Under the pieces are notes generated by a model that was given only the letters and a program-made list of their open reading frames with translations, was not told the origin of the DNA and searched no databases. Shown here one piece after another: positions 8,749-18,438 of a stretch of DNA of 34,384 nt. Numbering within the stretch: the first letter of the stretch is position 1; the number at the start of each line of letters is the position of its first letter. The DNA comes from Macrococcus capreoli (GTDB lineage: Bacteria > Bacillota > Bacilli > Staphylococcales > Staphylococcaceae), in NCBI RefSeq assembly GCF_025628935.1, contig NZ_JAOTIS010000021.1, forward strand, positions 1 through 34,384, read 5' to 3'. A program made the translations under genes and the position numbers.

Positions 8749-11159
8749 TGCAGGAAAATATTCAAAGCTTACCTTTAGAGGATGTAATTGGTGACCGCTT
8801 TGGTCGTTATAGTAAATATATTATTCAGGATCGTGCAATACCCGACGTACGTGATGGATTAAAACCGGTTCAACGAAGAATATTATATGCTATGCATGCA
8901 GAAGGAAACACATTCGAGAAGAACTTTAGAAAAAGTGCGAAAACAGTCGGGAATGTTATCGGTAATTATCATCCACATGGAGATACTTCTGTTTATGACG
9001 CTATGGTGCGTATGAGTCAGGATTGGAAATTACGTCATGTACTCGTTGAAATGCATGGTAACAATGGTAGTATCGATAACGATCCACCTGCAGCAATGCG
9101 TTATACAGAAGCGAAACTGTCAAAATTAGCGAGTGTATTACTGCGTAATATTAATCAGGATACAGTTGATTGGGTACAAAACTTTGATGATACAGCAATG
9201 GAACCGATGGTATTACCAGCAAACTATCCGAATTTATTAGTCAATGGTTCTACAGGTATTTCAGCCGGTTATGCGACCGATATTCCACCACATAACTTAC
9301 AGGAAGTTATTGATGCGACATTGATGATTATTGATAACCCTGATGTCACAACTGATGAAATAATGTCAGTGATGCCAGGTCCGGATTTCCCTACTGGTGG
9401 CATAATTCAAGGGCGCGATGGCATTAAACAAGCTTATGAAAAAGGTAAAGGAAAAGCGATTGTACGTGGTAAAGTGAATGTTGAGAAACTACGCGGTGGT
9501 CGTGAAGAAATCATTATTACTGAAATTCCGTTTGAAGTGAATAAAAGTAGTTTAGTGAAACGCATCGACGAATTACGTGCAGATAAAAAGATTGACGGCA
9601 TATTAGAAGTGCGTGACGAAACAGATCGTAATGGTTTACGGATTGCTGTCGAACTGAAAAAAGATGCAAATGCAGAAGGCATCCTTAATTATCTTTATAA
9701 AAATACCGACTTACAAATTGCATATAACTTTAATATGGTTGCCATTAGTGATAGACGACCTAAATTATTAGGCGTAAAAGCAATGCTACAAAGTTATATT
9801 AAACATCAGCAGGAAGTCATATTACGCCGCAGTCAATTTGAATTAGATCAGGCAAAAAAACGTATGCATATCGTGGAAGGTTTAATTAAAGCACTGTCTA
9901 TTTTAGATGAAGTCATTGAAACGATTCGTCAATCTAAAAACAAAAGCGATGCGAAAGAAAACTTAAAATCAAAATATGACTTTACAGAAGCACAAGCTGA
10001 AGCGATTGTTATGTTACAGCTTTATCGTTTAACTAATACTGATATCATACAGTTACAAAATGAACATGATGATTTAAAAGCAACGTTAGAAAAGTTAGAA
10101 AAAATCATCAATGATCAAAAGCATTTAATGAGCGTCATTAAACGCGAATTAAAGGCTGTACAAAAAGAATTCAGTGAACCAAGATTAAGCGTAATTGAAG
10201 ACGAAATTCAAGAGATTAAAATTTCAAAAGAAATTCTTGTGCCGAGTGAAGAAACAATTATTTCTTTAACAAAAGACGGCTATATTAAACGCACGTCTCC
10301 AAGAAGTTTTGGTGCAAGTGGTTTATATGAAATTGCAACAAAAGATGGTGACCAGTTACTTGAACATTATGAAAGTAATTTACAAGATACAGTTTTAGTA
10401 TTTACAAACTTAGGTCATTATATTTATATACCAGTACATCAGTTGCCTGATGTACGTTGGAAAGACCTTGGAACTCATATTTCGCAAATTGTACCTTTAA
10501 GTCAGAACGAATACGTCATTGCAATGATTAATGTAAAAGATTTCAGTCATCCTCAAAGTATCATGCTTGCAACGAAACAGGGCATGATTAAAAAGACGCT
10601 ACTCGCTGACTTTAATGTTACACGCTATTCGAAACCGATTGTTTGTATGAAACTTAAAGATAATGATGAAGTGGTTACTGTAAAACAAATTACTGGTGAA
10701 GAGCATATCATCGTCGTTACGCGTAAAGGTTTAACTTTACATTATGCATTATCTGAAGTAAATAATATAGGTATTAAAGCTGCTGGTGTAAAATCGATTA
10801 ATTTAAAAGACGACGATTATGTCGTTGCAACTGAATTAATGTATGAAAATAGTCATTTAATTATTGCAACCCATAGAGGAGCAATGAAAAAGATGAAAGT
10901 AGCTTTATTCGAGGAAAGTAAACGCGCAAATCGAGGATTAATAATATTGAAAGAATTAAAGTCAAATCCACACGAAATTGTTAATGCTTATATTATTACA
11001 GAAAACATGCCATTTGAAATTGTATCCGAAAACGAAACATATCAGGGTAATACGCAAGATATTAGAGTTGCAGATCGCTATACAAACGGTAGTTTTATCG
11101 TTGATGATAAAGAATTTGGTAAGGTCGAACATTTCTCATTATTTAATAACATCGACTAG
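8748..11159 (+). CDS. parC: DNA topoisomerase IV subunit A
   Basis: DNA-breaking subunit of topoisomerase IV. It has 803 aa, close to the 800 of S. aureus GrlA. The winged-helix/breakage domain carries the catalytic tyrosine in [10 protein letters not shown] (Tyr119), then a coiled-coil arm (about residues 340-480) and a C-terminal beta-pinwheel domain (about 490-800). AAGGAGG lies inside the end of parE, and the ATG overlaps the parE TAA (TAATG), giving translational coupling. The quinolone-resistance-determining segment reads [12 protein letters not shown], so position 80 is Thr and 84 is Asp, where S. aureus has Ser and Glu. Asp84 is normal in S. epidermidis. No clear terminator follows. 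Confidence 0.98.
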   Translation: MQENIQSLPLEDVIGDRFGRYSKYIIQDRAIPDVRDGLKPVQRRILYAMHAEGNTFEKNFRKSAKTVGNVIGNYHPHGDTSVYDAMVRMSQDWKLRHVLVEMHGNNGSIDNDPPAAMRYTEAKLSKLASVLLRNINQDTVDWVQNFDDTAMEPMVLPANYPNLLVNGSTGISAGYATDIPPHNLQEVIDATLMIIDNPDVTTDEIMSVMPGPDFPTGGIIQGRDGIKQAYEKGKGKAIVRGKVNVEKLRGGREEIIITEIPFEVNKSSLVKRIDELRADKKIDGILEVRDETDRNGLRIAVELKKDANAEGILNYLYKNTDLQIAYNFNMVAISDRRPKLLGVKAMLQSYIKHQQEVILRRSQFELDQAKKRMHIVEGLIKALSILDEVIETIRQSKNKSDAKENLKSKYDFTEAQAEAIVMLQLYRLTNTDIIQLQNEHDDLKATLEKLEKIINDQKHLMSVIKRELKAVQKEFSEPRLSVIEDEIQEIKISKEILVPSEETIISLTKDGYIKRTSPRSFGASGLYEIATKDGDQLLEHYESNLQDTVLVFTNLGHYIYIPVHQLPDVRWKDLGTHISQIVPLSQNEYVIAMINVKDFSHPQSIMLATKQGMIKKTLLADFNVTRYSKPIVCMKLKDNDEVVTVKQITGEEHIIVVTRKGLTLHYALSEVNNIGIKAAGVKSINLKDDDYVVATELMYENSHLIIATHRGAMKKMKVALFEESKRANRGLIILKELKSNPHEIVNAYIITENMPFEIVSENETYQGNTQDIRVADRYTNGSFIVDDKEFGKVEHFSLFNNID

Positions 11160-11269
11160 ATATATACTATATATGTTAAATTATATAAATAAATTTCAAA
11201 ACCTCCATTCACTATGATAAAATATAATTCGTATTATTTTATTTATTATGTGAATATGGGGGTTTTATT

Positions 11270-12748
11270 TTGTTTTCAAATGTAAATTTTGATGCGATTA
11301 TACCAGATTGGTTTAAATCGATTGTATCAACAGGGAATGATTTGATATGGACAGAATTTTTAATAGGATTACTGCTATTAGCTGGATTCTTCTTTAGTTT
11401 AAGTTCGAGATTTGTGCAATTTAGATGGTTACCTGAAATGTTTAGAGTGATTGGCGAGAAACCTGAAACATTAGAAGATGGAAAGAAAGGCATTTCATCA
11501 TTCCAAGCATTTGCAATTAGTGCAGCGAGTCGTGTCGGAACAGGTAACATTGCAGGAGTTGCTACAGCAATTGTTTTAGGTGGACCTGGTGCAGTATTCT
11601 GGATGTGGGTCATTGCATTCTTTGGTGCAGCAAGTGCTTTTTTTGAAGCAACTTTAGCACAAGTGTATAAAGTAAAAGACGATAAAGGTGGATTCCGTGG
11701 AGGCCCGGCGTATTATATGGAGCTAGGGCTAGGGCAAAAGTGGCTCGGCACAACGTTTGCAATTTTAATTACAATAACGTTTGCATTTGTATTTAACACA
11801 GTACAATCAAATACTATTGCTGCAAGTTTTAAAGAACAATATAAAATTGATCCAGTCTGGACGGGTGTATTTTTAGCGATAATTACTGCGCTTGTTATAT
11901 TTGGTGGCGTACGCTGGATTGCCAATGTATCAACAGCAATCGTACCTGTAATGGCAATTTTATATATTGGCATCGTGTTATTTGTACTTTTAACACATAT
12001 TGGTGATGTCATTCCGATGCTTATGCAAATCATTAAAGGAGCATTCGGTTTAGAACCTGCATTTGGAGGAGCACTAGGATTTACAATTATGCAAGGGATT
12101 AAACGCGGATTATTCTCAAATGAAGCAGGTATGGGATCTGCACCAAATGCAGCAGCCACTGCTGCAGTGAGTCATCCAGTGAAACAAGGACTAATTCAAT
12201 CTTTAGGTGTATTTTTCGATACGATGTTAGTGTGTACAGCAACAGCAATTATGATCTTATTATATGGTGGATTAGAATACGGTGAAAAGGCACCGCAAGG
12301 GATTCAAGTCACGCAAGCTGCTTTAAACAGTCATATAGGTTCATTTGGTGGCGTATTCTTAACTTTAGCAGTCTTTTTGTTTGCTTATTCTTCAGTAATT
12401 GGGAATTATTATTATGGTCAGTCGAATGTTGAATATTTGACAAAGAATAAAATCGTCATGTTTGTATTTAGATTATGTGTTGTATTGATGGTCTTCTTCG
12501 GAGCAGTTATAAAAGTTGAAACGGTTTGGTCAACGGCTGATTTATTCATGGGATTAATGGCTATTCTGAACATCACTGCGATTATCGGTTTAGCACATGT
12601 TGTATTCGAAGTGGCAAATGATTACGGAGAACAACGTAAGAAAGGCTTAAATCCTGTGTTCAAAACGAAGCACGTAAAAGCTGATCTGTCATCGGTAGAG
12701 ACGTGGGGAGATAATCCTTATCAATTTAATGACAAAGAGCAGAATTAA
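11270..12748 (+). CDS. alsT: sodium:alanine/glycine symporter, AGCS family
   Basis: Membrane symporter importing alanine or glycine with sodium. The 492 aa contain about 11 membrane segments and the AGCS signatures FAISAASRVGTGNIAGVATA (about residues 81-100) and GLFSNEAGMGSAPNAAATA (about 281-299). Start: a TTG preceded by TATGGGGG with suitable spacing, giving MFSNVNFDAIIPDWF; no ATG in frame upstream fits. The gene follows parC by 110 bases, as in staphylococci (alsT/glyP), and is followed by a strong terminator. Whether alanine, glycine or both are carried cannot be told from sequence. Confidence 0.93.
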   Translation: MFSNVNFDAIIPDWFKSIVSTGNDLIWTEFLIGLLLLAGFFFSLSSRFVQFRWLPEMFRVIGEKPETLEDGKKGISSFQAFAISAASRVGTGNIAGVATAIVLGGPGAVFWMWVIAFFGAASAFFEATLAQVYKVKDDKGGFRGGPAYYMELGLGQKWLGTTFAILITITFAFVFNTVQSNTIAASFKEQYKIDPVWTGVFLAIITALVIFGGVRWIANVSTAIVPVMAILYIGIVLFVLLTHIGDVIPMLMQIIKGAFGLEPAFGGALGFTIMQGIKRGLFSNEAGMGSAPNAAATAAVSHPVKQGLIQSLGVFFDTMLVCTATAIMILLYGGLEYGEKAPQGIQVTQAALNSHIGSFGGVFLTLAVFLFAYSSVIGNYYYGQSNVEYLTKNKIVMFVFRLCVVLMVFFGAVIKVETVWSTADLFMGLMAILNITAIIGLAHVVFEVANDYGEQRKKGLNPVFKTKHVKADLSSVETWGDNPYQFNDKEQN

Positions 12749-12790
12749 AAAAATCGCGTAGATAAATAATTGTCTACGCGATTTGATTTT
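12749..12790. terminator. terminator between alsT and DUF1002 gene
   Basis: AAATCGCGTAGA (12751-12762) pairs perfectly with TCTACGCGATTT (12773-12784); A-tract before and GATTTTT after. It sits between converging genes and can act in both directions. Confidence 0.9.
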
Positions 12791-12792
12791 TC

Positions 12793-13767
12793 TTATTTAA
12801 ATAACCCCATGATAGCATCTATGATTGATTGAATAAAATTCATAAATTTTTCCCAAACGCCTTCTTTTTCTAATGAGTCTTTAATATTTTTCCCCATATC
12901 TTTTGCTTTATCTGCTGCTTGTTTAAAGCCATCAGAATTTTTAATTTCATTGACATAGTCTTTTGCGCTATTGATAAATTTATCTTTGTTCTCTCCACTA
13001 AATACACCAGAATTTTGTGCATTTGTGATAAAGTTAACGATGATATTGATTTGATTATCATTGATGACATTTGTTAAACCGTTATTTTCTATTTTTTGCA
13101 CTACAATATTTTTAATTTCAGTTGTATTGAGGTTAGCACCTTGTTTTGCAATTTCTGCTTTCGCTTCTGCGATGGCTTTATTCAATTGTTCTTGAGAATA
13201 ACCATTTTTTCCGGCATTTTCAGCATTGATATTTGAAATTGAATTAAGTTCGTTTTGTGCCGCTTGAGTTTGCGTAGGGTTAATTGTTTCGCCTTGCGCT
13301 TCAAATGCTTTATATACACCCGCTAAAGCACTTTCACCTGTTACGTCTTCTGCAGCTGCAATGGTAACTTCTGCATCTGTAACACCGGCTGTTAATAATG
13401 CATTTTTGTATGTGTCTTCTGTTATTTTAGTGATTTTACCTGCAGATTGGTTTATATTTAAAGTAAGGCCATCTCCAGCTGCTAACTTTTTAATGCGAAT
13501 ACTTGACTTCAATACACTATCATTTGATTGTAAGTTCAAGTACTTTGTTAAGTCATTTGCATGAACATATGCAATTTTATCACTATCGTCTGTATTTAAT
13601 AGTGATTTCGTTTTCTCTTGTAAACTATTATTTTGCTCTAATGCTGCTCCATAAACTGTTACGGCTTCTGACCATGCTTCCTGAGTCACAGCATGTGCTT
13701 TGATTGTTGGTGCAATCATGAAGATAAACATAGTAGTAATTAGTAATAATTTATTCAATATTTTCAT
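12793..13767 (-). CDS. secreted DUF1002-family protein (YpuA-like)
   Basis: Exported protein of unknown function with 324 aa. The N-terminus is a classic signal peptide: MKILNK, a hydrophobic core (LLLITTMFIFMIAP), and a likely AHA cleavage site near residue 26. Residues about 80-160 (SSIRIKKL...ITEDTYKNALLTAGVTDAEVTIAAAEDVTGESALAGVYKA, shown in part) match the DUF1002 domain found in Bacillus YpuA. The C-terminal half is Asn/Gln/Lys-rich and helical and ends with an amphipathic hydrophobic tail (MNFIQSIIDAIMGLFK) that could associate with the membrane. GGAGGG ahead of the ATG supports the start. It is monocistronic. Function is not known for the family; a cell-surface role is inferred. Confidence 0.85.
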   Translation of the reverse strand: MKILNKLLLITTMFIFMIAPTIKAHAVTQEAWSEAVTVYGAALEQNNSLQEKTKSLLNTDDSDKIAYVHANDLTKYLNLQSNDSVLKSSIRIKKLAAGDGLTLNINQSAGKITKITEDTYKNALLTAGVTDAEVTIAAAEDVTGESALAGVYKAFEAQGETINPTQTQAAQNELNSISNINAENAGKNGYSQEQLNKAIAEAKAEIAKQGANLNTTEIKNIVVQKIENNGLTNVINDNQINIIVNFITNAQNSGVFSGENKDKFINSAKDYVNEIKNSDGFKQAADKAKDMGKNIKDSLEKEGVWEKFMNFIQSIIDAIMGLFK

Positions 13768-13869
13768 ATAGTTCCCTCCAGTAGTGGATTGATATTAGCT
13801 TGTTAAGCTATTAATATTTTACCACGCAATTTATAATTAAACATAGGTCTTTGGAATGAGGTAAATCAA

Positions 13870-14724
13870 ATGGAAAGATATAAAGTAGATAAAGTACTGA
13901 ATAATAATGTTTTAATCGTCTTAAAAGATGACCAGGAACTTGTCTTTATCGGTAAAGGAATTGGTTTTGGTAAAAAACCGGGTCAATTAATCGTGGATGA
14001 TGAAATAGAACGCATCGAAAAGATGTTTCAATTAACAACTGAACAGGAACAAACACGATATAAAAATTTAATGAAAATTACTGATGACCATGTTATTGCG
14101 TCTGTCATTGAAGTTGTAGAGTTTATTGATAAAAGAACAGATGGAAAAATCGACGATAAAATTATATTGTCTTTAACAGATCATATTATTTTCGCTTTAA
14201 AACGATATAATGATGGTATTTTTGTTGCAAATCCATTTTTAAAAGAAACAGAGGCATTGTATCAGAAAGAATTCTTAATCGCTGAGCAAGTAGTGCAAAT
14301 GTTAAACGAAAAGTTACAAGTGAATTTCCCTCGTACGGAAGTTGGTTTTATTGCATTGCATATTCATTCATCCGTGAATAATCACTCGCTTAGAGATATG
14401 AATGTGATGGCCGAAGTGATTACTAAAGCCATTCATTTAATTGAACAAGATTTGAAAGTACAAATTGATAAAGATTCTATTACGTATTCAAGGTTTGTAA
14501 GGCATATCAGTTTCGCTGTACAAAGGGTGATGGCAGATGATAGAATGCCAGAACAAAAAAATTTACAAAACCTATTGAAAGTTCAATATCCGCTATGTTA
14601 CAATACAGCTGTAAAGATTGTAAAGATGATGCAAACGCATTTAAACAAGCCAGTTTATGAATCTGAGCTTGTGTATCTTACAATGCATATTCAAGCTTTT
14701 AATACTAAAGTCGATAACGTGTAA
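13870..14724 (+). CDS. glcT: transcriptional antiterminator GlcT (BglG family)
   Basis: RNA-binding antiterminator that, when glucose is being taken up, binds the RAT in the ptsG leader and prevents termination. The 284 aa fit: N-terminal CAT RNA-binding domain (about 1-58, with VLNNNVLIVLKDDQELVFIGKGIGFGKKPG split across it) and two PRDs (about 65-170 and 172-284). PRD phospho-histidine candidates are in LTDHIIFALKRY, ALHIHSS, FVRHISFAV and LTMHIQAF. TGAGGT eight bases before the ATG serves as ribosome binding site. The stop codon is the first triplet of the downstream RAT. Adjacent ptsG is its expected target, which makes the GlcT assignment firm over LicT/SacT. Confidence 0.95.
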   Translation: MERYKVDKVLNNNVLIVLKDDQELVFIGKGIGFGKKPGQLIVDDEIERIEKMFQLTTEQEQTRYKNLMKITDDHVIASVIEVVEFIDKRTDGKIDDKIILSLTDHIIFALKRYNDGIFVANPFLKETEALYQKEFLIAEQVVQMLNEKLQVNFPRTEVGFIALHIHSSVNNHSLRDMNVMAEVITKAIHLIEQDLKVQIDKDSITYSRFVRHISFAVQRVMADDRMPEQKNLQNLLKVQYPLCYNTAVKIVKMMQTHLNKPVYESELVYLTMHIQAFNTKVDNV

Positions 14725-14746
14725 CTGATAATGCAGGCATGAGTTA
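14722..14746 (+). promoter_or_regulatory. ribonucleic antiterminator (RAT) for GlcT
   Basis: TAACT (14722-14726) pairs with AGTTA (14742-14746) around GATAATGCAGGCATG, the form of the short imperfect hairpin bound by GlcT-type CAT domains. Its 3' half (GGCATGAGT) is also the 5' arm of the terminator, so the two structures exclude each other. The first three bases are the glcT stop codon. Confidence 0.75.
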
Positions 14747-14787
14747 TGACTGGTACTTTGGGACCAGTATATACTCATGCCTTTTTT
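14736..14787 (+). terminator. GlcT-controlled terminator in ptsG leader
   Basis: GGCATGAGT (14736-14744) pairs with ACTCATGCC (14773-14781), with an inner ACTGGT/ACCAGT stem and then TTTTTT (14782-14787). This intrinsic terminator ends 103 bases before ptsG and is preventable by the overlapping RAT. Confidence 0.92.
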
Positions 14788-14890
14788 GTGGGATATTATC
14801 GACATGAATATGTTGTGTAAGTGTGTATTTATTTTTATTTTATTGTTTTACAATCTAATACAAAAAAATCATTTTAGGAGGAACTGTATT

Positions 14891-16978
14891 ATGTTCAAGA
14901 CATTATTCGGTCAATTACAACGTATCGGTAAAGCTTTAATGTTGCCGGTAGCATTATTACCAGCAGCAGGGATTTTACTTGCATTTGGTAACGCAATGCA
15001 CAATGATCAACTCGTGCAATTTGCACCTTGGTTAAAAGCAGACTTTTTCGTAATGTTATCAGGTATTATGGAAAGTGCAGGTCAAGTTATCTTTGATAAT
15101 TTACCTTTATTATTCGCAATTGGTACTGCACTTGGTCTAGCTGGTGGGGACGGTGTTGCCGGACTTGCAGCATTAGTTGGTTACTTAATCATGAATGCTA
15201 CGATTGGTAAATTCATGGGCATCACAATCGACAATATTTATTCTTATGCTGAAGGTGCTAAAACTTTAGGACAAACTGCTAAAGAACCAGCACATGCTTT
15301 AATCTTAGGTATACCAACACTTCAAACTGGGGTATTTGGTGGTATCATCATGGGGGCAGTTGCTGCTTGGTGTTACAATAAGTTCTTTAACATTAATATG
15401 CCAGCATTCTTAGGATTCTTTGCAGGTAAACGTTTCGTTCCAATCATTACTTCAGTTATGGCAATTTTAGTCGGAGCAGCACTTGCAATTATTTGGCCTC
15501 CAATTCAAGGTGGATTAAACGGTTTATCAGAATTCTTATTGAATAAAAACTTAGTGTTAACAACATTTATTTTTGGTATTATTGAACGTTCATTAATTCC
15601 GTTTGGTTTACATCATATATTCTATGCGCCATTCTGGTTCGAATTTGGTAATTATACAAATGCTGCGGGTAACTTAGTTCGTGGTGACCAAAGTATTTGG
15701 ATGGCTCAGATGAAAGATGGCGTACCATTTACAGCTGGTATGTTCACAACAGGTAAATATCCATTCATGATGTTCGGTTTACCGGCAGCAGCGTTTGCAA
15801 TTTACCGTCAAGCACGTCCAGAACGTAAAAAAGTTGTTGGTGGTTTAATGCTTTCAGCAGCCTTAACGTCATTCTTAACAGGTATTACTGAACCATTAGA
15901 ATTCTCATTTTTATTTGTAGCACCAATTCTTTATGGAATTCACGTGTTATTAGCAGGTACATCTTTCTTAGTTATGCATTTATTACACGTTAAAATCGGT
16001 ATGACATTCTCAGGTGGTTTCATCGATTATACTTTATTCGGTTTATTAAACTGGGATCGTACAAACGCTTTACTAGTTATTCCTGTTGGTTTAGTGTATG
16101 CGGTAGTGTATTACTTCTTATTCACATTTGCAATTAAGAAATTTAACTTAAAAACACCTGGTCGTGAAGATGAAGAAGCACAAACGACGACTTCTACAGC
16201 AGGTGAATTACCATTCAATGTATTAGATGCAATGGGTGGGAAAGAAAATATCAAACATTTAGATGCTTGTATTACACGTTTACGTGTAGAAGTTAAAGAT
16301 AAATCTAAAGTAGATGTTCCTGAATTAAAAGCTTTAGGTGCTGCAGGTGTACTTGAAGTTGGGAACAACATGCAAGCAATCTTTGGTCCAAAATCAGATC
16401 AAATTAAGCATGAAATGGCACGTATTATGTCAGGAGAAGTAACACGTCCAGATCAAGTTCATATTGAAGAAGAAGGCACAGTGAAAGCGGTAGAAACTGT
16501 TGAAGCTAAAGCTGTATCAAGTAATAACGAAACAACTACAATTTATGCACCAATTACTGGGGAGGTTGTTGAATTATCAACTGTGCCTGACCAAGTATTC
16601 AGTCAAAAAATGATGGGTGACGGTATTGCAATTAAACCAGAAGTAGGAGAAGTTGTAGCACCATTTGATGGCGAAGTTAAAATGGATTTCCCAACTAAAC
16701 ACGCGATTGGTTTAGAAAGCAATGATGGCGTTGAAGTATTGATTCACTTCGGTTTAGAAACTGTTGGATTAAAAGGTCAAGGCTTTGAAATGATGGTGAA
16801 ACCTGGTGACCTTGTTACTAAAGGTCAAACATTATTAAAAGTTGATTTAGATTATATTAGAGCGAATGCAGATAGTGATATTACGCCAGTAATCTTTACA
16901 AATTTAGGCGATAAAACAATGCACAATATAAATTACGGAAAAGTAATTGCAGGTGACAAAGTTTTAGATATTCAATAA
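14891..16978 (+). CDS. ptsG: PTS glucose-specific EIICBA component
   Basis: Membrane permease that imports and phosphorylates glucose using PEP-derived phosphate. The 695 aa have a IIC membrane domain (about 1-425), a IIB domain with phospho-Cys460 (LDACITRLR) and a IIA domain with phospho-His619 ([10 protein letters not shown]), all fused. Start: ATG at 14891 preceded by AGGAGGA, giving [20 protein letters not shown]. The frame is open to ATG 14777, but that codon lies within the terminator hairpin and has no ribosome binding site. Expression is expected to depend on GlcT through the leader. A terminator follows. Confidence 0.97.
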   Translation: MFKTLFGQLQRIGKALMLPVALLPAAGILLAFGNAMHNDQLVQFAPWLKADFFVMLSGIMESAGQVIFDNLPLLFAIGTALGLAGGDGVAGLAALVGYLIMNATIGKFMGITIDNIYSYAEGAKTLGQTAKEPAHALILGIPTLQTGVFGGIIMGAVAAWCYNKFFNINMPAFLGFFAGKRFVPIITSVMAILVGAALAIIWPPIQGGLNGLSEFLLNKNLVLTTFIFGIIERSLIPFGLHHIFYAPFWFEFGNYTNAAGNLVRGDQSIWMAQMKDGVPFTAGMFTTGKYPFMMFGLPAAAFAIYRQARPERKKVVGGLMLSAALTSFLTGITEPLEFSFLFVAPILYGIHVLLAGTSFLVMHLLHVKIGMTFSGGFIDYTLFGLLNWDRTNALLVIPVGLVYAVVYYFLFTFAIKKFNLKTPGREDEEAQTTTSTAGELPFNVLDAMGGKENIKHLDACITRLRVEVKDKSKVDVPELKALGAAGVLEVGNNMQAIFGPKSDQIKHEMARIMSGEVTRPDQVHIEEEGTVKAVETVEAKAVSSNNETTTIYAPITGEVVELSTVPDQVFSQKMMGDGIAIKPEVGEVVAPFDGEVKMDFPTKHAIGLESNDGVEVLIHFGLETVGLKGQGFEMMVKPGDLVTKGQTLLKVDLDYIRANADSDITPVIFTNLGDKTMHNINYGKVIAGDKVLDIQ

Positions 16979-16991
16979 TTGTATATCTTTT

Positions 16992-17030
16992 AAATAAGGG
17001 CTAGCGCTGCTAGTCCTTATTTGCATTTTT
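16992..17030 (+). terminator. terminator after ptsG
   Basis: AAATAAGGGCTAGC (16992-17005) and GCTAGTCCTTATTT (17009-17022) pair over 14 bp with one G-U, followed by GCATTTTT. It lies 13 bases after the ptsG stop. Confidence 0.88.
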
Positions 17031-17073
17031 AGGATGATTATGGTTAAATTTGATAGTAAATTCAACTATTTAG

Positions 17074-17101
17074 AATACTATAATCACGTTATGTAAACTT
17101 T
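17074..17101 (+). promoter_or_regulatory. 28-nt element before AI-2E permease, shared with 6604-6631
   Basis: AATACTATAA-N5-TTATGTAAACTTT, with the same spacing as the copy before parE. Here the centre reads TATAAT (17079-17084), a perfect -10 box, but no good -35 lies at 17 bases. An ATAGT-N8-ACTAT inverted repeat is just upstream. It ends 45 bases before the start codon. Confidence 0.45.
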
Positions 17102-17146
17102 AAGATTGTAGTAATACAAATTAAATCCATTTAAGGAGGGAAAACA

Positions 17147-18298
17147 ATGATGGAAAACAGATTTATGCGGTTTTTAGGTGGGAAAAATTTAATTTTTACA
17201 CTTTGTATTTTAATATTATTAGGAATACTTATCTTTATTTTAGAAAAAATCTCATTTATTTTTGAACCATTTATCATAATTTTTAATACGATTATCGGGC
17301 CTGTTATATTAGCTTTTGTATTATATTATTTACTTAATCCAATTGTTGATTTTTTAGAACGTAATCGCGTGAAACGATTGTACGGTATTATATTATTATT
17401 TCTACTGATAATCAGTGCGTTTACAGTGCTTATTACAGTACTTGTACCATTAATTGAGCAGCAAATCGTAAGTTTCGCTTCTAACTTCCCGGATTATATG
17501 AAGCACTTATTATCGAAGTTTAATGATTTGTCATCTAATTCTCGAATATCCCCATATATGCACGATTTACAAAAGTGGGTGAACACAAATTTAAGTGATT
17601 TACCGAATAAAGTCGGTGATTATTTAGGTAACTTTACGACACGACTAAAATCTATAATTGACACAATTGCAAGTGTGGCTGTCATCATTATGACTTTTCC
17701 GTTCGTATTGTTCTTCTTATTAAAAGATGGTAAACATTTTAAACAGTATTTTATTCGTTTATTTCCACCGCGTTATCGTAGTAGTTTAAAAGAAATTATT
17801 GAGAAAATGAATGTCCAAGTCGGTTCTTATATTCAGGGGCAGATGATTGTTGCTTCTTGTATCGGCGTGCTTTTATTTATCGGTTATAACATTATCGGTT
17901 TAGAATATGCTTTAGTACTTGCTTGTACCGCTGCTGTTACGAGTGTCGTACCATACTTAGGGCCAATGATTGCGATAAGTCCTGCAATTATTATTGCACT
18001 CGTTGATTCGCCAATTATGTTATTAAAATTAGCTGTTGTTTGGATGGCAGTTCAATTTTTAGAAGGACATTTTATTTCTCCTAATATAATGGGAAAAACA
18101 ATGCAAATTCATCCACTAACTATTATTTTCGTATTGTTGAGTGCTGGTAATATGTTAGGGATTGTAGGTGTTATTTTAGGAATACCGATGTATGCGATTT
18201 TAAAAGTCATTGTACAATTCTTATATACTAAATTTAAAATTCGATATAATTTGTATTTTCAGGATCAGCATGGTCCATATGAAGTAGAGAAGCAGTAG
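17147..18298 (+). CDS. AI-2E transporter family (PerM-type) membrane protein
   Basis: Multi-pass membrane protein of 383 aa in the AI-2E exporter/UPF0118 family, whose members have been linked to autoinducer-2 export, Na+/H+ exchange or other efflux. Hydrophobic segments at about 15-35, 42-65 and 80-105 are followed by a soluble loop (about 105-165) and five or so further segments. The C-terminal half has the family pattern (PFVLFFLLKDG, GQMIVASCIGVLLFIGY, YLGPMIAISPAIIIAL, FVLLSAGNMLGIVGVILGIP). AAGGAGG eight bases before ATGATG supports the start. It stands alone between ptsG and mprF with its own terminator. Substrate is unknown. Confidence 0.88.
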   Translation: MMENRFMRFLGGKNLIFTLCILILLGILIFILEKISFIFEPFIIIFNTIIGPVILAFVLYYLLNPIVDFLERNRVKRLYGIILLFLLIISAFTVLITVLVPLIEQQIVSFASNFPDYMKHLLSKFNDLSSNSRISPYMHDLQKWVNTNLSDLPNKVGDYLGNFTTRLKSIIDTIASVAVIIMTFPFVLFFLLKDGKHFKQYFIRLFPPRYRSSLKEIIEKMNVQVGSYIQGQMIVASCIGVLLFIGYNIIGLEYALVLACTAAVTSVVPYLGPMIAISPAIIIALVDSPIMLLKLAVVWMAVQFLEGHFISPNIMGKTMQIHPLTIIFVLLSAGNMLGIVGVILGIPMYAILKVIVQFLYTKFKIRYNLYFQDQHGPYEVEKQ

Positions 18299-18313
18299 CT
18301 CTTCATATAAGGT

Positions 18314-18350
18314 AGAAGAGGTGAGAACTTTTATTCTGCCTCTTCTTTTT
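18314..18350 (+). terminator. terminator after AI-2E-family gene
   Basis: AGAAGAGG (18314-18321) pairs with CCTCTTCT (18339-18346), extended inward by AGAA/TTCT, with a TTTTT tail. Confidence 0.75.
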
Positions 18351-18438
18351 GCATATTAAGATTTAAGATGTACAATAGAGTTAATGTTTTACATTTTATT
18401 TATAGAATACATACAAATAAAAGAAAGAGAGGTATTTC

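Noticed and set aside
11713-12159. 148-codon open frame antisense to alsT
   Set aside because: Shadow of a strongly coding gene; no start signals and low-complexity Pro/Ile composition.
14777-14890. 38-residue N-terminal extension of PtsG
   Set aside because: The ATG lies in the terminator hairpin without a ribosome binding site; ATG 14891 has AGGAGGA and matches the family start.
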